NCBI GenBank assembly: GCA_910574995.1
Contig: CAJTCS010000001.1
Coordinates: 310,001 to 374,000 of the forward strand
DNA from: Oscillospiraceae bacterium
GTDB taxonomy: Bacteria > Bacillota > Clostridia > Oscillospirales > Acutalibacteraceae
DNA: 64,000 bases
Direction of reading: 5' to 3'
The notes under the pieces were generated by a model, which was not told the origin of the DNA, did no database searches, and saw only the letters and a program-made list of their open reading frames with translations. Within the stretch, counting starts at the first letter, position 1. Every line of letters starts with the position of its first letter. Of the stretch, positions 33,773 to 43,481 are shown one piece after another. The translations under genes were made by a program, and so were the position numbers.

Positions 33773-33826
33773 GGCCCCCGCCCGCAGCTAAACAATGCCA
33801 TGCATTGCGCGCTGCGGGCGGGGGCC
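33773..33826 (-). terminator. Hairpin terminator after the anti-sigma gene
   Basis: A perfect 16-bp stem GGCCCCCGCCCGCAGC and its inverse, with a 22-nt loop that holds a nested CAATG/CATTG hairpin. T-rich tail only on the minus side (TTTGCC). Confidence 0.65.
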
Positions 33827-33899
33827 GGCAGAGGGTCTATTTACGCTGGGTTATATAGCACTGGCAGTGGGTAAAAGCCATTTTCTAAGGGTGGCGGCG

Positions 33900-35813
33900 T
33901 TACGGCCGCCACACGTCGCTGATAAGGGGGTCATCTATCAGCACTTCGCCAGTCTTGCTGTCCACCACCTGGATGGAGAGCGCTTCGTACAGGTCATTGT
34001 TCGATCCGGCCGGGCTGTCCAAGCCGTCGAAGCGGAAGCGCAGGGCCCATTGGGGGATGGTCTGCCAGCCCATGGCCCGGTAGCCCTCTGGGTCCAACAC
34101 ATCCTCACAGCTATCTCGCGTGAATACGCCGCTGCCGTCCTTGTATTGATACCATTCGCCGTTGTGCACGGGCTCGCACTCTTCCACCGGGCGGCATTGG
34201 ATGACGCCTACCTGCTCCCCCTGAGAGAGCAGCCGCACCTCAATGTCCGGCTCTGCTACGTCGGCATACAGGTCCACCTCGTAGGACCAGCCGGACAGCG
34301 GTTCCCCGGTCTCGTCGTCGTAGGCGGGGCCGATATACTGGTTCTGCACATAATACCCGCCGGTGTAGTTGGGGGTGTGGGGGGTGTTGATATATTCCTC
34401 GCTGTCCAGCTTTTCAAAGCCAAACTGCGTGTAGGTGTCCGTGGCCGTGGCTTTGCCGGTTTCCAGGTCTATAGTCAGCTCGGCAAATACGCCGGGTTTC
34501 AGCCGCGCCAGCTCTTCCACTGCTTCGCTGCCGTTTTCCAGCTGCCATTCATACTCGAACATGTTTTTGTTCAGGATGCGCAGCACCACTTTCTGGCAGC
34601 CCTCCGGGGCCCCGGCAAAGCCGATGGTGTGGGTCAGCATCTCGCCCTTGGGGGGGAAGACAGGAACCGGCCCCTCCACGTTCTCGACCCGGTCGTCCAG
34701 GTCCCACAGGTTGGAGACCCGTTCCAGCTTTTGGCCGTCTTCGGTGTACAGGTAGCAGTTGTTGGGTATGCCCAGGGGGATGCCCGTGTGCAGGCTTTCT
34801 TCGCCCTCATAGCCCCACACCGGGGCCTCCAGGGTGATGGCGATATAGCTGGGGGTGCTCTCCACCCGCTGGATGCTGACGCCGTTGTCGTCGCCCTCCC
34901 CCACCGTGATGCGGTTATAGCTGGTGTCCACGGTGATGGTGAACTCCGCGTCAAAGCCCACCGGGATGGTTTCGTGCGACTGGCCGCCCTCCTGGTTTGG
35001 GTTGTCGAAAAAACAGACCAGGTCTGGCACGTGCAGGGACATGGGCAGCTCTTTCCCGTTTTCATATTCCCCCGGCAGGGGTAGGGTGTAGCTGTAGCTG
35101 ATCTTCCCCTCCTGCGCCGGGCCGGAAGAGCCGCCGCTGACGGGCGTGACCTCCTTGCCGTCTATCAGGAACTTGGTGTCGTCAGCCGTGTATTCATAGT
35201 CTGTCCCCCCTGCTTCCCAGGTGTGCTGGTAAGGGGTGATGCTGTTATATTTCGAGGCCTCTTCCGGGCAGGTGAGCTCCAGGGTAAGGTACACGTTTTT
35301 CCCATCGCAGAAGGATTGGTCCACCCGCAGGCTGTAGCCGGAATCCACCTTTGCCAGGGCCATAAGGTCGATGTCTTTCACCGCGTCCACATAGCTGTCC
35401 AGGTTCACGCCCATGGGGTTCTTTGCGCCGTTCATGGTAGAGAACAGCCCCCCCAGGCCGGGCAGGCTTTCTGTGAAGCTAGGCGCCACTTGGTTGGCCC
35501 CCAGCAGCAGGCCGCACACCAGTGCCAGCGCCGCCGCCGTAGTAAGGGCCCACCGCGCGGGCCAAGGCAGCCTGCGGGCCTCCACAGCCACTACCTCTTC
35601 TGTCCGTTGGGTATAGGGCAGGCCTGGCATGGCAGGCGCGTTTTTGGGGGGCAGGTAGCTTTGGGGCACTTCCCCGGGCAGTTCGGCGTATATCTGCCGC
35701 AGCTTCCGTTCTACAGCGGCTGGCACGGCCGTAACGCCCAGTTCTTGGGCCAGGCGCTGCCGGTCCAGGCTGCTGTTAGCATCGTTGCTTTTCAGATGCT
35801 TCATCATACACAT
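33900..35813 (-). CDS. Probable membrane anti-sigma factor (DUF4179-like) with large extracellular region
   Basis: This 637-aa protein has an N-terminal cytoplasmic part of about 88 residues (LAQELGVTAVPAAVERKLRQ), one transmembrane segment (WALTTAAALALVCGLLLGA, about 88-107) and an extracellular region of roughly 530 residues. The latter begins with DUF4179-like text (NPMGVNLDSYVDAVKDIDLM, LTLELTCPEE). This layout and the overlap with the ECF sigma gene identify it as the probable anti-sigma factor. The large ectodomain would sense an envelope signal. The start is uncertain by a few codons: ATG 35813, 35807 (ATGA overlap with the sigma stop) or 35804 are all possible with the same AGGAGG. 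The gene ends in a strong hairpin. Confidence 0.75.
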   Translation of the reverse strand: MCMMKHLKSNDANSSLDRQRLAQELGVTAVPAAVERKLRQIYAELPGEVPQSYLPPKNAPAMPGLPYTQRTEEVVAVEARRLPWPARWALTTAAALALVCGLLLGANQVAPSFTESLPGLGGLFSTMNGAKNPMGVNLDSYVDAVKDIDLMALAKVDSGYSLRVDQSFCDGKNVYLTLELTCPEEASKYNSITPYQHTWEAGGTDYEYTADDTKFLIDGKEVTPVSGGSSGPAQEGKISYSYTLPLPGEYENGKELPMSLHVPDLVCFFDNPNQEGGQSHETIPVGFDAEFTITVDTSYNRITVGEGDDNGVSIQRVESTPSYIAITLEAPVWGYEGEESLHTGIPLGIPNNCYLYTEDGQKLERVSNLWDLDDRVENVEGPVPVFPPKGEMLTHTIGFAGAPEGCQKVVLRILNKNMFEYEWQLENGSEAVEELARLKPGVFAELTIDLETGKATATDTYTQFGFEKLDSEEYINTPHTPNYTGGYYVQNQYIGPAYDDETGEPLSGWSYEVDLYADVAEPDIEVRLLSQGEQVGVIQCRPVEECEPVHNGEWYQYKDGSGVFTRDSCEDVLDPEGYRAMGWQTIPQWALRFRFDGLDSPAGSNNDLYEALSIQVVDSKTGEVLIDDPLISDVWRP

Positions 35814-36328
35814 TCGCCCTCCTGTTCTAAATAGATTTTCCGAAACCGCTGGCGGCTGCGCATCAGGCGGGTTTTTACGGTGCCCTCCTTTACACCCAGC
35901 AGCCGGGCGATTTCCCGCACAGGCATGTCCTCCAGATAGTGCAGCGTCAGCACCAGCCGGTCGTTCTCTGCCAACATCTCAAGGCCCCGTTGGATGTCCA
36001 AGGCCCGATCTTGATCGGGCCCGTCTTGGGGGACGTCTGGCATGGTGTCGATGGGCACGACCCGCTGCCGGGCCCGTAGGATGTCGTAGCAGTTGTAGAT
36101 TAGGATACGGGTCAGCCAGGTTTTAAAATATTTGGCCTCCCGCAGGGTGCACAGCTGGGAAAAGGCGGCCAGTACGGTCTCGCCAATGGCGTCGGCCGCA
36201 TCCTCGTCGTTGTGCACGATGGCTAGGGCTGTGCGTGACATGGCCAGCTTGTGGGCTTCTATCAGCTGGACAAAGGCAGCCTGGTCGCCCTTCTGGGCCC
36301 TGCGCACCAGTTTTTCTGTGGATTCCAT
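35804..36328 (-). CDS. ECF-type RNA polymerase sigma factor
   Basis: This 174-aa sigma-70 factor of the extracytoplasmic-function class has region 2 (DQAAFVQLIEAHKLAMSRTA through AKYFKTWLTRILIYNCYDIL) and region 4 (LTLHYLEDMPVREIARLLGV, GTVKTRLMRSRQRFRKIYL). The true start is the ATG at 36326-36328, which follows AGAGGA; the longer upstream frame has no such support. Its stop overlaps the start of the anti-sigma gene. The upstream sequence carries an ECF-type promoter (36471-36495), consistent with autoregulation. The regulon is unknown. Confidence 0.93.
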   Translation of the reverse strand: MESTEKLVRRAQKGDQAAFVQLIEAHKLAMSRTALAIVHNDEDAADAIGETVLAAFSQLCTLREAKYFKTWLTRILIYNCYDILRARQRVVPIDTMPDVPQDGPDQDRALDIQRGLEMLAENDRLVLTLHYLEDMPVREIARLLGVKEGTVKTRLMRSRQRFRKIYLEQEGECV

Positions 36329-36470
36329 TTGCAGCAGTCCTCTTTTCTCCCGCTGGTTTGCCGGGCGCCCGGCTGCGGGATGTGGGTAGGTTATAGTAAA
36401 TGCGTTCGCGGTCCGGCGGCTACCAGGCCGTATAGGTTGAGGCAACCACATTCACCATATACGCCCATTA

Positions 36471-36495
36471 GACGGGCCTGGGAAGGGAAAGGTTC
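36471..36495 (-). promoter_or_regulatory. Candidate ECF-type autoregulatory promoter
   Basis: On the minus strand: GAACC, exactly 16 bp, CGTC (followed by TAA), resembling the AAC / CGTC boxes of SigM/SigW-type promoters. It would give a leader of about 135 nt before the sigma gene. Confidence 0.5.
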
Positions 36496-36609
36496 GCGTG
36501 TGGCATGGATTTTTTCTTTTTGCGTGGCAGGGAAGTGGCAGACACGGAAAATTTAAAGAATCTTGGAATAAAAATGTGCAAAGAAACTAAAAATAATGCT
36601 GAAGCTCTA

Positions 36610-36638
36610 TTGACTTTGCATGGCGTCCAGGCTACAAT
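36610..36638 (+). promoter_or_regulatory. Sigma-A-type promoter for the dehydrogenase gene
   Basis: TTGACT, 17 bp, TACAAT, 48 bp upstream of the ATG. Nothing else was recognised in the divergent gap beyond this and the ECF promoter. Confidence 0.8.
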
Positions 36639-36685
36639 GAAGGCAAGTTTAAACCTATTTTATCAAAAGAAAGGCGGTACTGACA

Positions 36686-37723
36686 ATGTATAATCTGGAA
36701 AAGATCCGTGTGGTGCAATATGGCTGCGGCAAAATGAGCAAGTATATTTTGCGGTATCTTTTTGAAAAGGGCGCGGAGATTGTGGGTGCAATCGACACAA
36801 ACCCAGAGATTTTGGGCATGGATGTGGGCGAGTATGCCGGGCTAGGCGTGAAGCTGAACGTACCCATCCGTTCCGACGCGGATGCGGTGCTGGATGAATG
36901 TGACGCGGACATTGCCGTTGTCACCCTGTTCAGCTTTATGGCCGATGTGCTGCCCCACTTCGAGCGTTGCCTGTCCCGGGGCATCAACGTTGTCACCACC
37001 TGTGAGGAGGCCATCTATCCCTGGACCACCGCCGCCTCCATCACCAACCGCCTGGACAAGCTGGCCAAGGAGAACAACTGTACCATCACCGGCACCGGCA
37101 TGCAGGATATTTACTGGATCAATATGGTCGGCGCTGTGGCGGGCGGCGTGCACAGCATCCAGAAGATCGAGGGCGCCGTCAGCTATAATGTAGAGGATTA
37201 TGGCCTGGCGCTGGCAAAGGCCCATGGCGTTGGCCTCACCCCCGCGGACTTCGAAAAGCAGCTGGCGCATCCAGAAGTGGTAGAGCCCTCTTATGTATGG
37301 AATTCCAACGAGGCCCTGGCCAACAAGCTGGGTCTTACCATCAAGTCCATCACACAAAAGTGCGTGCCATATTTTTATGACAGCGACCTGTGGTGTGAAA
37401 CCACCGGCGAGACGATCCCCAAGGGCAATTGTATCGGCATGAGCGCCGTGGTGACCACCGAGACCTTCCAGGGCATCACCCTGGAGACCCAGTGCATCGG
37501 CAAGGTATATGGCCCGGACGACGGGGACATGTGCGATTGGAAGATTATCGGCGAGCCCGTAACAGAGTTCCATGTGGTGAAGCCGGCCACCCCCGAGCAC
37601 ACCTGTGCCACCCTGGTAAACCGCATACCCACCATCCTGAACGCCCCGGCTGGTTTTATTACCGCCGAAAAACTGGAGGACGTGGGGTATATGGCATGGC
37701 CCATGCATATGTATCTGGACTAA
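36686..37723 (+). CDS. Dihydrodipicolinate-reductase-like dehydrogenase, resembling 2,4-diaminopentanoate dehydrogenase
   Basis: This 345-aa NAD(P)-dependent enzyme has an N-terminal Rossmann motif [19 protein letters not shown] and [20 protein letters not shown]. The conserved text [30 protein letters not shown] and [13 protein letters not shown] matches the family of 2,4-diaminopentanoate dehydrogenase (Ord), used in clostridial ornithine fermentation. None of the other ornithine-pathway genes (OraS/OraE aminomutase, OrtA/B thiolase) is present in the window, so the substrate is uncertain. It is monocistronic, with its own promoter, an AAAGGCGG ribosome binding site and a strong terminator. 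Confidence 0.8.
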   Translation: MYNLEKIRVVQYGCGKMSKYILRYLFEKGAEIVGAIDTNPEILGMDVGEYAGLGVKLNVPIRSDADAVLDECDADIAVVTLFSFMADVLPHFERCLSRGINVVTTCEEAIYPWTTAASITNRLDKLAKENNCTITGTGMQDIYWINMVGAVAGGVHSIQKIEGAVSYNVEDYGLALAKAHGVGLTPADFEKQLAHPEVVEPSYVWNSNEALANKLGLTIKSITQKCVPYFYDSDLWCETTGETIPKGNCIGMSAVVTTETFQGITLETQCIGKVYGPDDGDMCDWKIIGEPVTEFHVVKPATPEHTCATLVNRIPTILNAPAGFITAEKLEDVGYMAWPMHMYLD

Positions 37724-37745
37724 AAAGCAGGCGGCACAAATCGCG

Positions 37746-37774
37746 AAAGGCTCCCCATGGCGGGGAGCCTTTCC
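37746..37774 (+). terminator. Rho-independent terminator after the dehydrogenase gene
   Basis: An 11-bp stem AAAGGCTCCCC / GGGGAGCCTTT; the tail is TTCCTTATAT. Also placed to stop minus-strand reading from the EIIA gene. Confidence 0.8.
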
Positions 37775-37814
37775 TTATATAAAAGTAAAATGTGAAAGCC
37801 GGCGGGGGCAGGCT

Positions 37815-38270
37815 TCAGTGAAGCAGCAGCAGGTCTTCCCCGGCCGCAATGGGGCCAAGCTTCAGCACGGTAAGGCGGCGGTTGGCCGCGTTGCAAAAAA
37901 CAAAGGGTATCACGGGGGAGTAACCGGCGCTGGCCAACACCTGGGGATCAAAGGACAATAAGGGTTGGCCCCGGGAGACCTGGTCGCCGGTGCGTACATG
38001 CAGCTGGAACCCCTCGCCCTGCAGCTTGTAGGTGTCCAGCCCCACATGGAGGATGAACTGTACGCCTTGAGGTGTCTGCAGGCCCACAGCATGCTTGGTA
38101 GTAAAGGAAAAGTATACGGTGGCCTCTGCCGGGGACAAAAGCGTGTGGGCCGCGGGCAACAAAAGCACACCCCGCCCCAATTTCCCTTGGGAAAAACTGG
38201 CGTCCTCGCAATGGGAGAGGGGGGCAACGCTGCCATGGATGGGGCAGCTGAAAACAAACGGTCCAGCCAT
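37815..38270 (-). CDS. PTS glucose-type EIIA domain protein
   Basis: This 151-aa stand-alone EIIA of the glucose/glucoside family has the phosphorylated histidine in GVQFILHVGLDTYKL (H75) and the partner histidine in TTKHAVGLQT (H60). It accepts phosphate from HPr and passes it to an EIIB domain. No EIIB/EIIC lies nearby, so it probably serves one or several separately encoded permeases. It could have a regulatory role like Crr in enterobacteria. It has its own promoter and GGAGGGT ribosome binding site. Confidence 0.92.
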   Translation of the reverse strand: MAGPFVFSCPIHGSVAPLSHCEDASFSQGKLGRGVLLLPAAHTLLSPAEATVYFSFTTKHAVGLQTPQGVQFILHVGLDTYKLQGEGFQLHVRTGDQVSRGQPLLSFDPQVLASAGYSPVIPFVFCNAANRRLTVLKLGPIAAGEDLLLLH

Positions 38271-38306
38271 ACAGTACCCTCCTTTCCGGGGATATCCTTT
38301 GCCTGC

Positions 38307-38335
38307 ATTATACCGTAAGTATAAAGAAAAAGCAA
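38307..38335 (-). promoter_or_regulatory. Sigma-A-type promoter for the EIIA gene
   Basis: On the minus strand: TTGCTT, 17 bp, perfect TATAAT. Confidence 0.75.
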
Positions 38336-38375
38336 CAGGGTTTTATGTGTTTTTAAGAAGTTTTTTATATAACAA

Positions 38376-38401
38376 GGCCCCCGCTGGAATAGCGGGGGTC
38401 C
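38376..38401 (-). terminator. Hairpin terminator after the 1666-aa SLH gene
   Basis: Stem GGACCCCCGCT / AGCGGGGGCC on the minus strand, five-base loop, then a T/A-rich tail (TTGTTATATAAAAAA). Confidence 0.65.
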
Positions 38402-38425
38402 TGCTAGTTTTGGGAGAAAAAGGCC

Positions 38426-41400
38426 TTACTTGCTTTCCCTGGCGTCCCAGCCGGGGGTAATTTTAATTTCTATAGCTTTCGTCCCATCCCGGTTCGTTAC
38501 AATATGGGCGGTAACGGAAAGCGCGGGGCTCCGTGTGCGTTGGGAAACATTGCACAGGTCATTGGTAAAGACGATGCCTTGCCCGCTTTGGGCTTTATTA
38601 AAGTTTATGGTTAACACGCTGGTTGCCTGAGGCTGCTGGCTCGGGTCTACTGCGATGTTGACGCTCTGGCTGCTTGTGACGCCGTTCTTTAAGCTGGCCG
38701 CAGAAATATAGGTAGTATCCGGATTTGTCCCGCCGATGCCTGCCGTATTGGCAGTGACTGTGCGGCGGATTTTCATCCCGTCAGAGTCTGTCCAGAGGCA
38801 GTAAAGGTTCTTGTCAAAACTCAGGACAAGGTCGCCGCAAATCCGGTCGTTTTCCAGGTTGCCATCAGCGGGCAGGAACATGGCTTCCGACACTTTTGGC
38901 GCTTCCGGGTCGCTTAGATAGAAAGGATGGAAAGAACGGAAAGCATAGCTTAAGGGGTTTTCTTCGTTGCTTAGGGCGCTGCGTCCAGTCGCAATCAAGC
39001 AATAAGGCTGGCCATAGGACAGCTTGAAATCGGGGTTCGAGCAGTCTACCTGCAATGGCTGCCGTGCCGTGGCCGTGCCGTCTCCAACCGCCATGATAGA
39101 CGTAGAATCCGGGGCGGTTGATTTGATGTATTCCACTACGGTCCGGCGGGCTTCCGTATCTGTGGCGTAATTGTCGTATACGGAGCCTTTGTGTGGGCTG
39201 GAGGCAGTTCGGGACATAGCTTCGTAAACCTTAAGTTTCTGCTCTGCGTCGCCGGGGTTTGGCGTATAGGTAAAGTCGCCGTATAGGATCTGGCCCATTT
39301 CAGAAGAATATGGCACAATGATGTAGTTGATTTCTGTGGTAGAGGCCAAATCTGTGCGGATGTTGAAGACAGAGCCGTTCTGCTGCAGGGTCAGGGCCGG
39401 CCGGACGATCTCGGTAGTTGTAAAGGTGTATACGTACACCTCCGAGTACCGGTTCGAACCGCCCTGGGTCACCAGATAGGCATAGTACTTTGTTTTGGGG
39501 CTTAGCCCGTTGATCTCCAGCGTCACGCTGGAACGGCCCACGTCTTCTACCGAATCGCTTACCACGCCCTGCAGGGTGCCGATGGTAGAGGGCTTTACGA
39601 TCATGTTGGTAGTGGGATTGACAAGCTTTTCGCCAGGCTGGGTTGCAGAATCGTCCGGCTCGCCCGTGGGGATATCCGGGATCACATTGTTCTGGCTGTC
39701 CCGGGGAGGAAGGGCGTTTTCAGGCGCGATGACGTAATATACAGTACCCACGCGCTCCAGCGATAGTGTCATGCTTACGCCGCTGTCTCCCGCGGTAAAG
39801 GTGGGGTCGGGGGGCAGCAGGGCGGGGGGCGTCAGGTCGGTAAATTCCTTGGGGATGGTGTACCCTGGCTCAGACGTAATTTCGGTTACCGTGCCTGCGG
39901 CGATTTCCTCCAACAGCCTGGATTTGGATACGATGGACATGTTGCTTACGTTCAGGTTGCTGCCGGTAATAATGGTAATGCCGCAGTTTACCGTGCCATT
40001 GAAAGCCTCGCGCTGGCTGTTGTTGTTCAGTTCGGTAAAGTGTATGGCAAATTCGTACACCTTGTTCTCGTCCAGGCTTTCCGCGGCGGTGCCCCGTACC
40101 AGGAACGGCAAGGGGTTTTGCCCAGGCTTGGTCACGCGCACCAGGCTGATGCCGGCTTCGCCCTCCAGGTCGGAAACCATCAGGTCCTGCGTATCGCCCA
40201 CTTTCTCCCAGCCTTCGTTGCTGGTAATGTCCTCTGGCCGTATCCGGCGGTACAAGTCGAACTTGCTGGTGGTATCCAGCCACAGCCGCATATCCCAATA
40301 TAGGCCCTCGTCCGAGCTGTTGGTGGAATCGGGCGTGACAGAGAAGCCGATATCAATGGCGAACTCGTCGCTGGCCGGGTCGGAAGTGTCTACTGGTTTT
40401 ATATGGGTGGATTTGATCGGACCTATATGCGCCAGCGCCGACACGGTGGTAAAGCGGTTGGTCCAACGCTGCTCCATTACATTCTTCGCCGGGGTGGCGT
40501 CGGCCAGGTTCTGGAAGCGGAAGAAGTAGGTAGTGCCGCTGCCCAGGTTCAAGGCGCTTAAAGAGGTGTCCGCTGTGTTGGTGGGGAAGGTGACTGTCAG
40601 CTTGCCGTCCCGCTCCAGGCTCAGCGTTACGTTGCGGTAATCGATGCCCCACTCTTCCTGGCCGTCCTCCGTGCGTTCTACCACCTGGAATTCCCGGTTG
40701 CCAGACACCCGGTACAGTTTCATGGTATCCCGCAAAATCTTTACCAGGTCTTCCTTGGCCTTGGCACGCACGTCCAGGCCCAAAGCCAGGTTGTTGGCGG
40801 TGCGGTACAGGGTAAGCAGCACCGCGTTATCCGGCTCGTACATAATGTTCTCGCTGAACACGATGCTTACGTCCGTGTTGGCGTAGGGCTCGTTGGACCC
40901 CTCCGCCACGTTGGAGAAAGCGAGTTCCGCCGTGGGGGGTGTGTTATCCTCGGTGCTTACAGTAAGCTTTTCCACCCGGTTGGAGTAGTTCCCGGCGGAA
41001 TCCACCGCGATATAGTAGATATCGTAGGCGGTTTCAGGCTGCAGCCGGGAGATGGTGGCAGAGGCGCTGGCATTGCCCCGGGCGCGGATATTCCCGCTCT
41101 GCTCTGCCCGCTGGCCGTATTGCACCTGCAGCTTGGCATATTCGCTGGTCAGGAATTCCTCGTCAGTGCTGGTCAGGCCGCTGTCCTGCTGGGGGACGGG
41201 GTAGTCCCGGCCAGTGGGCACCAGGGCCCAGTAGACCGTAGCGTCCTCGTTCACCACACAGCTGACGCCTACGGAATTGGGCCGCATCTCGGTCTGCTGC
41301 ATATCCGACGTGAACTCTGGCGGCGTCTCATCCTGGGTGGTGAAGGTCAGCTGGGTAACAGCGGAACTCCGCACGCCGTCTGGGTCTGTCAGCCACAGGT

Positions 41401-43426
41401 ACAGCTCGTAATTCTTCTGCTCTTCCAGGATGTTGGTTTCGGTGGGCCGGTTGAAAGCGTCGGGGTAAATCAGGTCGTTTACCTGCACAGTGTCGGTCTT
41501 GTTCTTTTTCAGCTGGATGCGCCCATAGCCCAGGGGGTCGCTAAAGGTATAGGACAGGAAGTCGTTGGGGCCGGGAGGGGTGCTGCCCTGGGGCAGCAGG
41601 ACGTAGTACAGGTCGCAGTCCTTGTTGGTCATTACGGTGACCTGGGGGTCCGCCTTGGAGACCTTGCTCATATAGGGGTAATCCTTGCTGCTGAAAGCCG
41701 GGATGGTATCGTCCGGCGTTTGGAACATCTCGCTGTACACCGGGCTGCGCCGGCCATGGACGTCCACCAGGACCGCTGAGACAAAGTAAGTGCCGTTGGC
41801 GGTCAAGCCCGTCAGGGCCGTGGTGTAGTCGGTGCTGGATTCATCGGCGGTAAATTTGCCGTTCATCAGGAAGCCCGCCCCGTAAGAGGGGGAGATCAGC
41901 CGGTCCGCGCCTTCTTTGGTGTCGGGCACGGCGCCAAGGGCCGCCGACGTGACGCCCCAGTACACGGTACCGCTCTTGTTGGTCTGCACAACGGCGGTAG
42001 CCGAGGTGGGGGAGATGTCCTTCAAGGTAGGATAACCGCTGAGGATCCTGGGGTCGTTGGAGAACTCGATAGCTTCTGAGGAATCGATATTCTCCCCGTA
42101 AATATCGGCGGAGTTGCCAGGCCGGATGGTGAGGTCGTCTGGCAGCATTTCCACCACAGAGCCGTCCGAGTTGATGGTCAGGTGGCCGATGTCGCCCCTG
42201 CCCGTCACGGTGGTGGCCACGTCCAGGTTCATATTGTCTACCGTGGCGTTGATCTCCAGCTGTACCCGCGATCCCACGGCGCTTTCATCCACCGTAAGCG
42301 AGCCTACCTGGGCGTTGCCTATGGTCAGGGTAGAACCAGGGGTGCGGTTTATAATGGTTTCCAGGTTGCCAGAGAGGGTGAACGCGCTGCCCTCCGGGGC
42401 TTCCAGGGAGATGTTCAGGAAGCCGTAGCCGTCCCGGCAGCCGTCCTCTAGGAAGCCGTTGGAGCGCACCATGGTCTTCTGGATGACCGTGCGGCCTTCT
42501 GTGCGCACAGAGGTGTACTGCCCGGTGGGCATATCCACCACCAGCTCTTGTGCCTCTACGCCCCGCAGCAGCACGCTGTTGCGGCCCATTTCACTAGAGC
42601 CGCCGCCGGCGATGACGATGCGCCCCAGGACCTGTACGTTCTCCAGCACCACGTCCCCCAGGCCGATACCGCCGCTGATATAGAGGTCCCCGGCAATGAT
42701 GGTGTCCTTCAGCGTCACGTTGGTGGTGTTGATGGTCATATTGCCGAACACGCCCCCGGCCACATGGTTCCCGCTCTCCTGGATCAAGGTGCCCACGGCC
42801 GAGGAGATCATACGGATGGCCTCGCCCCGGGTGATGTTTTTCAGGGGCTTGAAGGTGCCGTCCGTATAGCCGGAGATGAAGCCCGCCCGCACGGCGGCAT
42901 GCACATAGGTACGGCTGAAGGTGCTGAAGTCCCGGCCGTCTGTAAAGCTGGTCACTTCCCCGTTATACCGGTCCAGCCGCATGTTCCGGGACAGGAGGGC
43001 CACGGCCTGCTCCCGGGTCACAGGGTCGCGGGGTGAGGCGGTGGTGGCGGAGGTGCCCGAGAATATGCCGGCCCTGTAGGCCTTGGCAATGTCCTCATAG
43101 AACCAGTCCTTGCGGCGGACGTCTGTAAAGGGGATGGGGCCCAAGTCCCGGAAGCCGTAGGCCCGGTTCAGCATAGCCACGAATTCCGCCCGGGTGATCT
43201 CGGCGTCAGCGCGCATATTGCCCTTGTCGTCGCCGACCACTACGCCCCATTCCACGGTTTTCTCCAGGTGGGGCCGCAGCCAGTCGGCGATGACTTCCGC
43301 TGCCTGGGCCCGCCCCCCGGGCATGCCGGGGATGAAGGGGGCCGACAGGATGACGACGGCGCATAAAAGCAAGGCTAAAAGCTTTCTGCCCGTCTGCTTT
43401 CCGCTTTTTTTGGTATGAATCTGCAT
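38426..43426 (-). CDS. Very large SLH-domain surface protein (1666 aa)
   Basis: The exported protein has a signal peptide (KLLALLLCAVVILSAPFIPG, cleavage near AQA). Three SLH domains follow (about residues 45-215: ITRAEFVAMLNRAYGF, FTDVRRKDWFYEDIAKAYRA, ITRGEAIRMISSAVG). A stretch of about 230 residues looks like a beta-helix (GNMTINTTNVTLKDTIIAGD, DVVLENVQVLGRIVI). The rest is a chain of roughly 100-residue Ig/fibronectin-like modules recognisable by recurring text such as GTVYWGV, ATVYWALVP, GTVYYVIAPEN and INYIIVPYS. No enzymatic domain is seen. It is anchored to the wall by SLH. It lies 55 bp after the PilZ gene on the same strand with no terminator between, so it appears to belong to the flagellar-type operon. 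Confidence 0.88.
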   Translation of the reverse strand: MQIHTKKSGKQTGRKLLALLLCAVVILSAPFIPGMPGGRAQAAEVIADWLRPHLEKTVEWGVVVGDDKGNMRADAEITRAEFVAMLNRAYGFRDLGPIPFTDVRRKDWFYEDIAKAYRAGIFSGTSATTASPRDPVTREQAVALLSRNMRLDRYNGEVTSFTDGRDFSTFSRTYVHAAVRAGFISGYTDGTFKPLKNITRGEAIRMISSAVGTLIQESGNHVAGGVFGNMTINTTNVTLKDTIIAGDLYISGGIGLGDVVLENVQVLGRIVIAGGGSSEMGRNSVLLRGVEAQELVVDMPTGQYTSVRTEGRTVIQKTMVRSNGFLEDGCRDGYGFLNISLEAPEGSAFTLSGNLETIINRTPGSTLTIGNAQVGSLTVDESAVGSRVQLEINATVDNMNLDVATTVTGRGDIGHLTINSDGSVVEMLPDDLTIRPGNSADIYGENIDSSEAIEFSNDPRILSGYPTLKDISPTSATAVVQTNKSGTVYWGVTSAALGAVPDTKEGADRLISPSYGAGFLMNGKFTADESSTDYTTALTGLTANGTYFVSAVLVDVHGRRSPVYSEMFQTPDDTIPAFSSKDYPYMSKVSKADPQVTVMTNKDCDLYYVLLPQGSTPPGPNDFLSYTFSDPLGYGRIQLKKNKTDTVQVNDLIYPDAFNRPTETNILEEQKNYELYLWLTDPDGVRSSAVTQLTFTTQDETPPEFTSDMQQTEMRPNSVGVSCVVNEDATVYWALVPTGRDYPVPQQDSGLTSTDEEFLTSEYAKLQVQYGQRAEQSGNIRARGNASASATISRLQPETAYDIYYIAVDSAGNYSNRVEKLTVSTEDNTPPTAELAFSNVAEGSNEPYANTDVSIVFSENIMYEPDNAVLLTLYRTANNLALGLDVRAKAKEDLVKILRDTMKLYRVSGNREFQVVERTEDGQEEWGIDYRNVTLSLERDGKLTVTFPTNTADTSLSALNLGSGTTYFFRFQNLADATPAKNVMEQRWTNRFTTVSALAHIGPIKSTHIKPVDTSDPASDEFAIDIGFSVTPDSTNSSDEGLYWDMRLWLDTTSKFDLYRRIRPEDITSNEGWEKVGDTQDLMVSDLEGEAGISLVRVTKPGQNPLPFLVRGTAAESLDENKVYEFAIHFTELNNNSQREAFNGTVNCGITIITGSNLNVSNMSIVSKSRLLEEIAAGTVTEITSEPGYTIPKEFTDLTPPALLPPDPTFTAGDSGVSMTLSLERVGTVYYVIAPENALPPRDSQNNVIPDIPTGEPDDSATQPGEKLVNPTTNMIVKPSTIGTLQGVVSDSVEDVGRSSVTLEINGLSPKTKYYAYLVTQGGSNRYSEVYVYTFTTTEIVRPALTLQQNGSVFNIRTDLASTTEINYIIVPYSSEMGQILYGDFTYTPNPGDAEQKLKVYEAMSRTASSPHKGSVYDNYATDTEARRTVVEYIKSTAPDSTSIMAVGDGTATARQPLQVDCSNPDFKLSYGQPYCLIATGRSALSNEENPLSYAFRSFHPFYLSDPEAPKVSEAMFLPADGNLENDRICGDLVLSFDKNLYCLWTDSDGMKIRRTVTANTAGIGGTNPDTTYISAASLKNGVTSSQSVNIAVDPSQQPQATSVLTINFNKAQSGQGIVFTNDLCNVSQRTRSPALSVTAHIVTNRDGTKAIEIKITPGWDARESK

Positions 43427-43481
43427 GATAAAGTCCTCTCTTTGCTGGGTAAAAGGTCTTCAGGAGGCCGGGGGAACCGCG

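Noticed and set aside
33795-35084. 429-codon plus-strand frame opposite the anti-sigma gene
   Set aside because: Shadow; the minus-strand protein has a membrane segment, an operon overlap with sigma and a sensible composition.
36395-36420. Further copy of the inverted-repeat element (TTATAGTAAATGCGTTC)
   Set aside because: Only about ten terminal bases match, too short to separate from chance.
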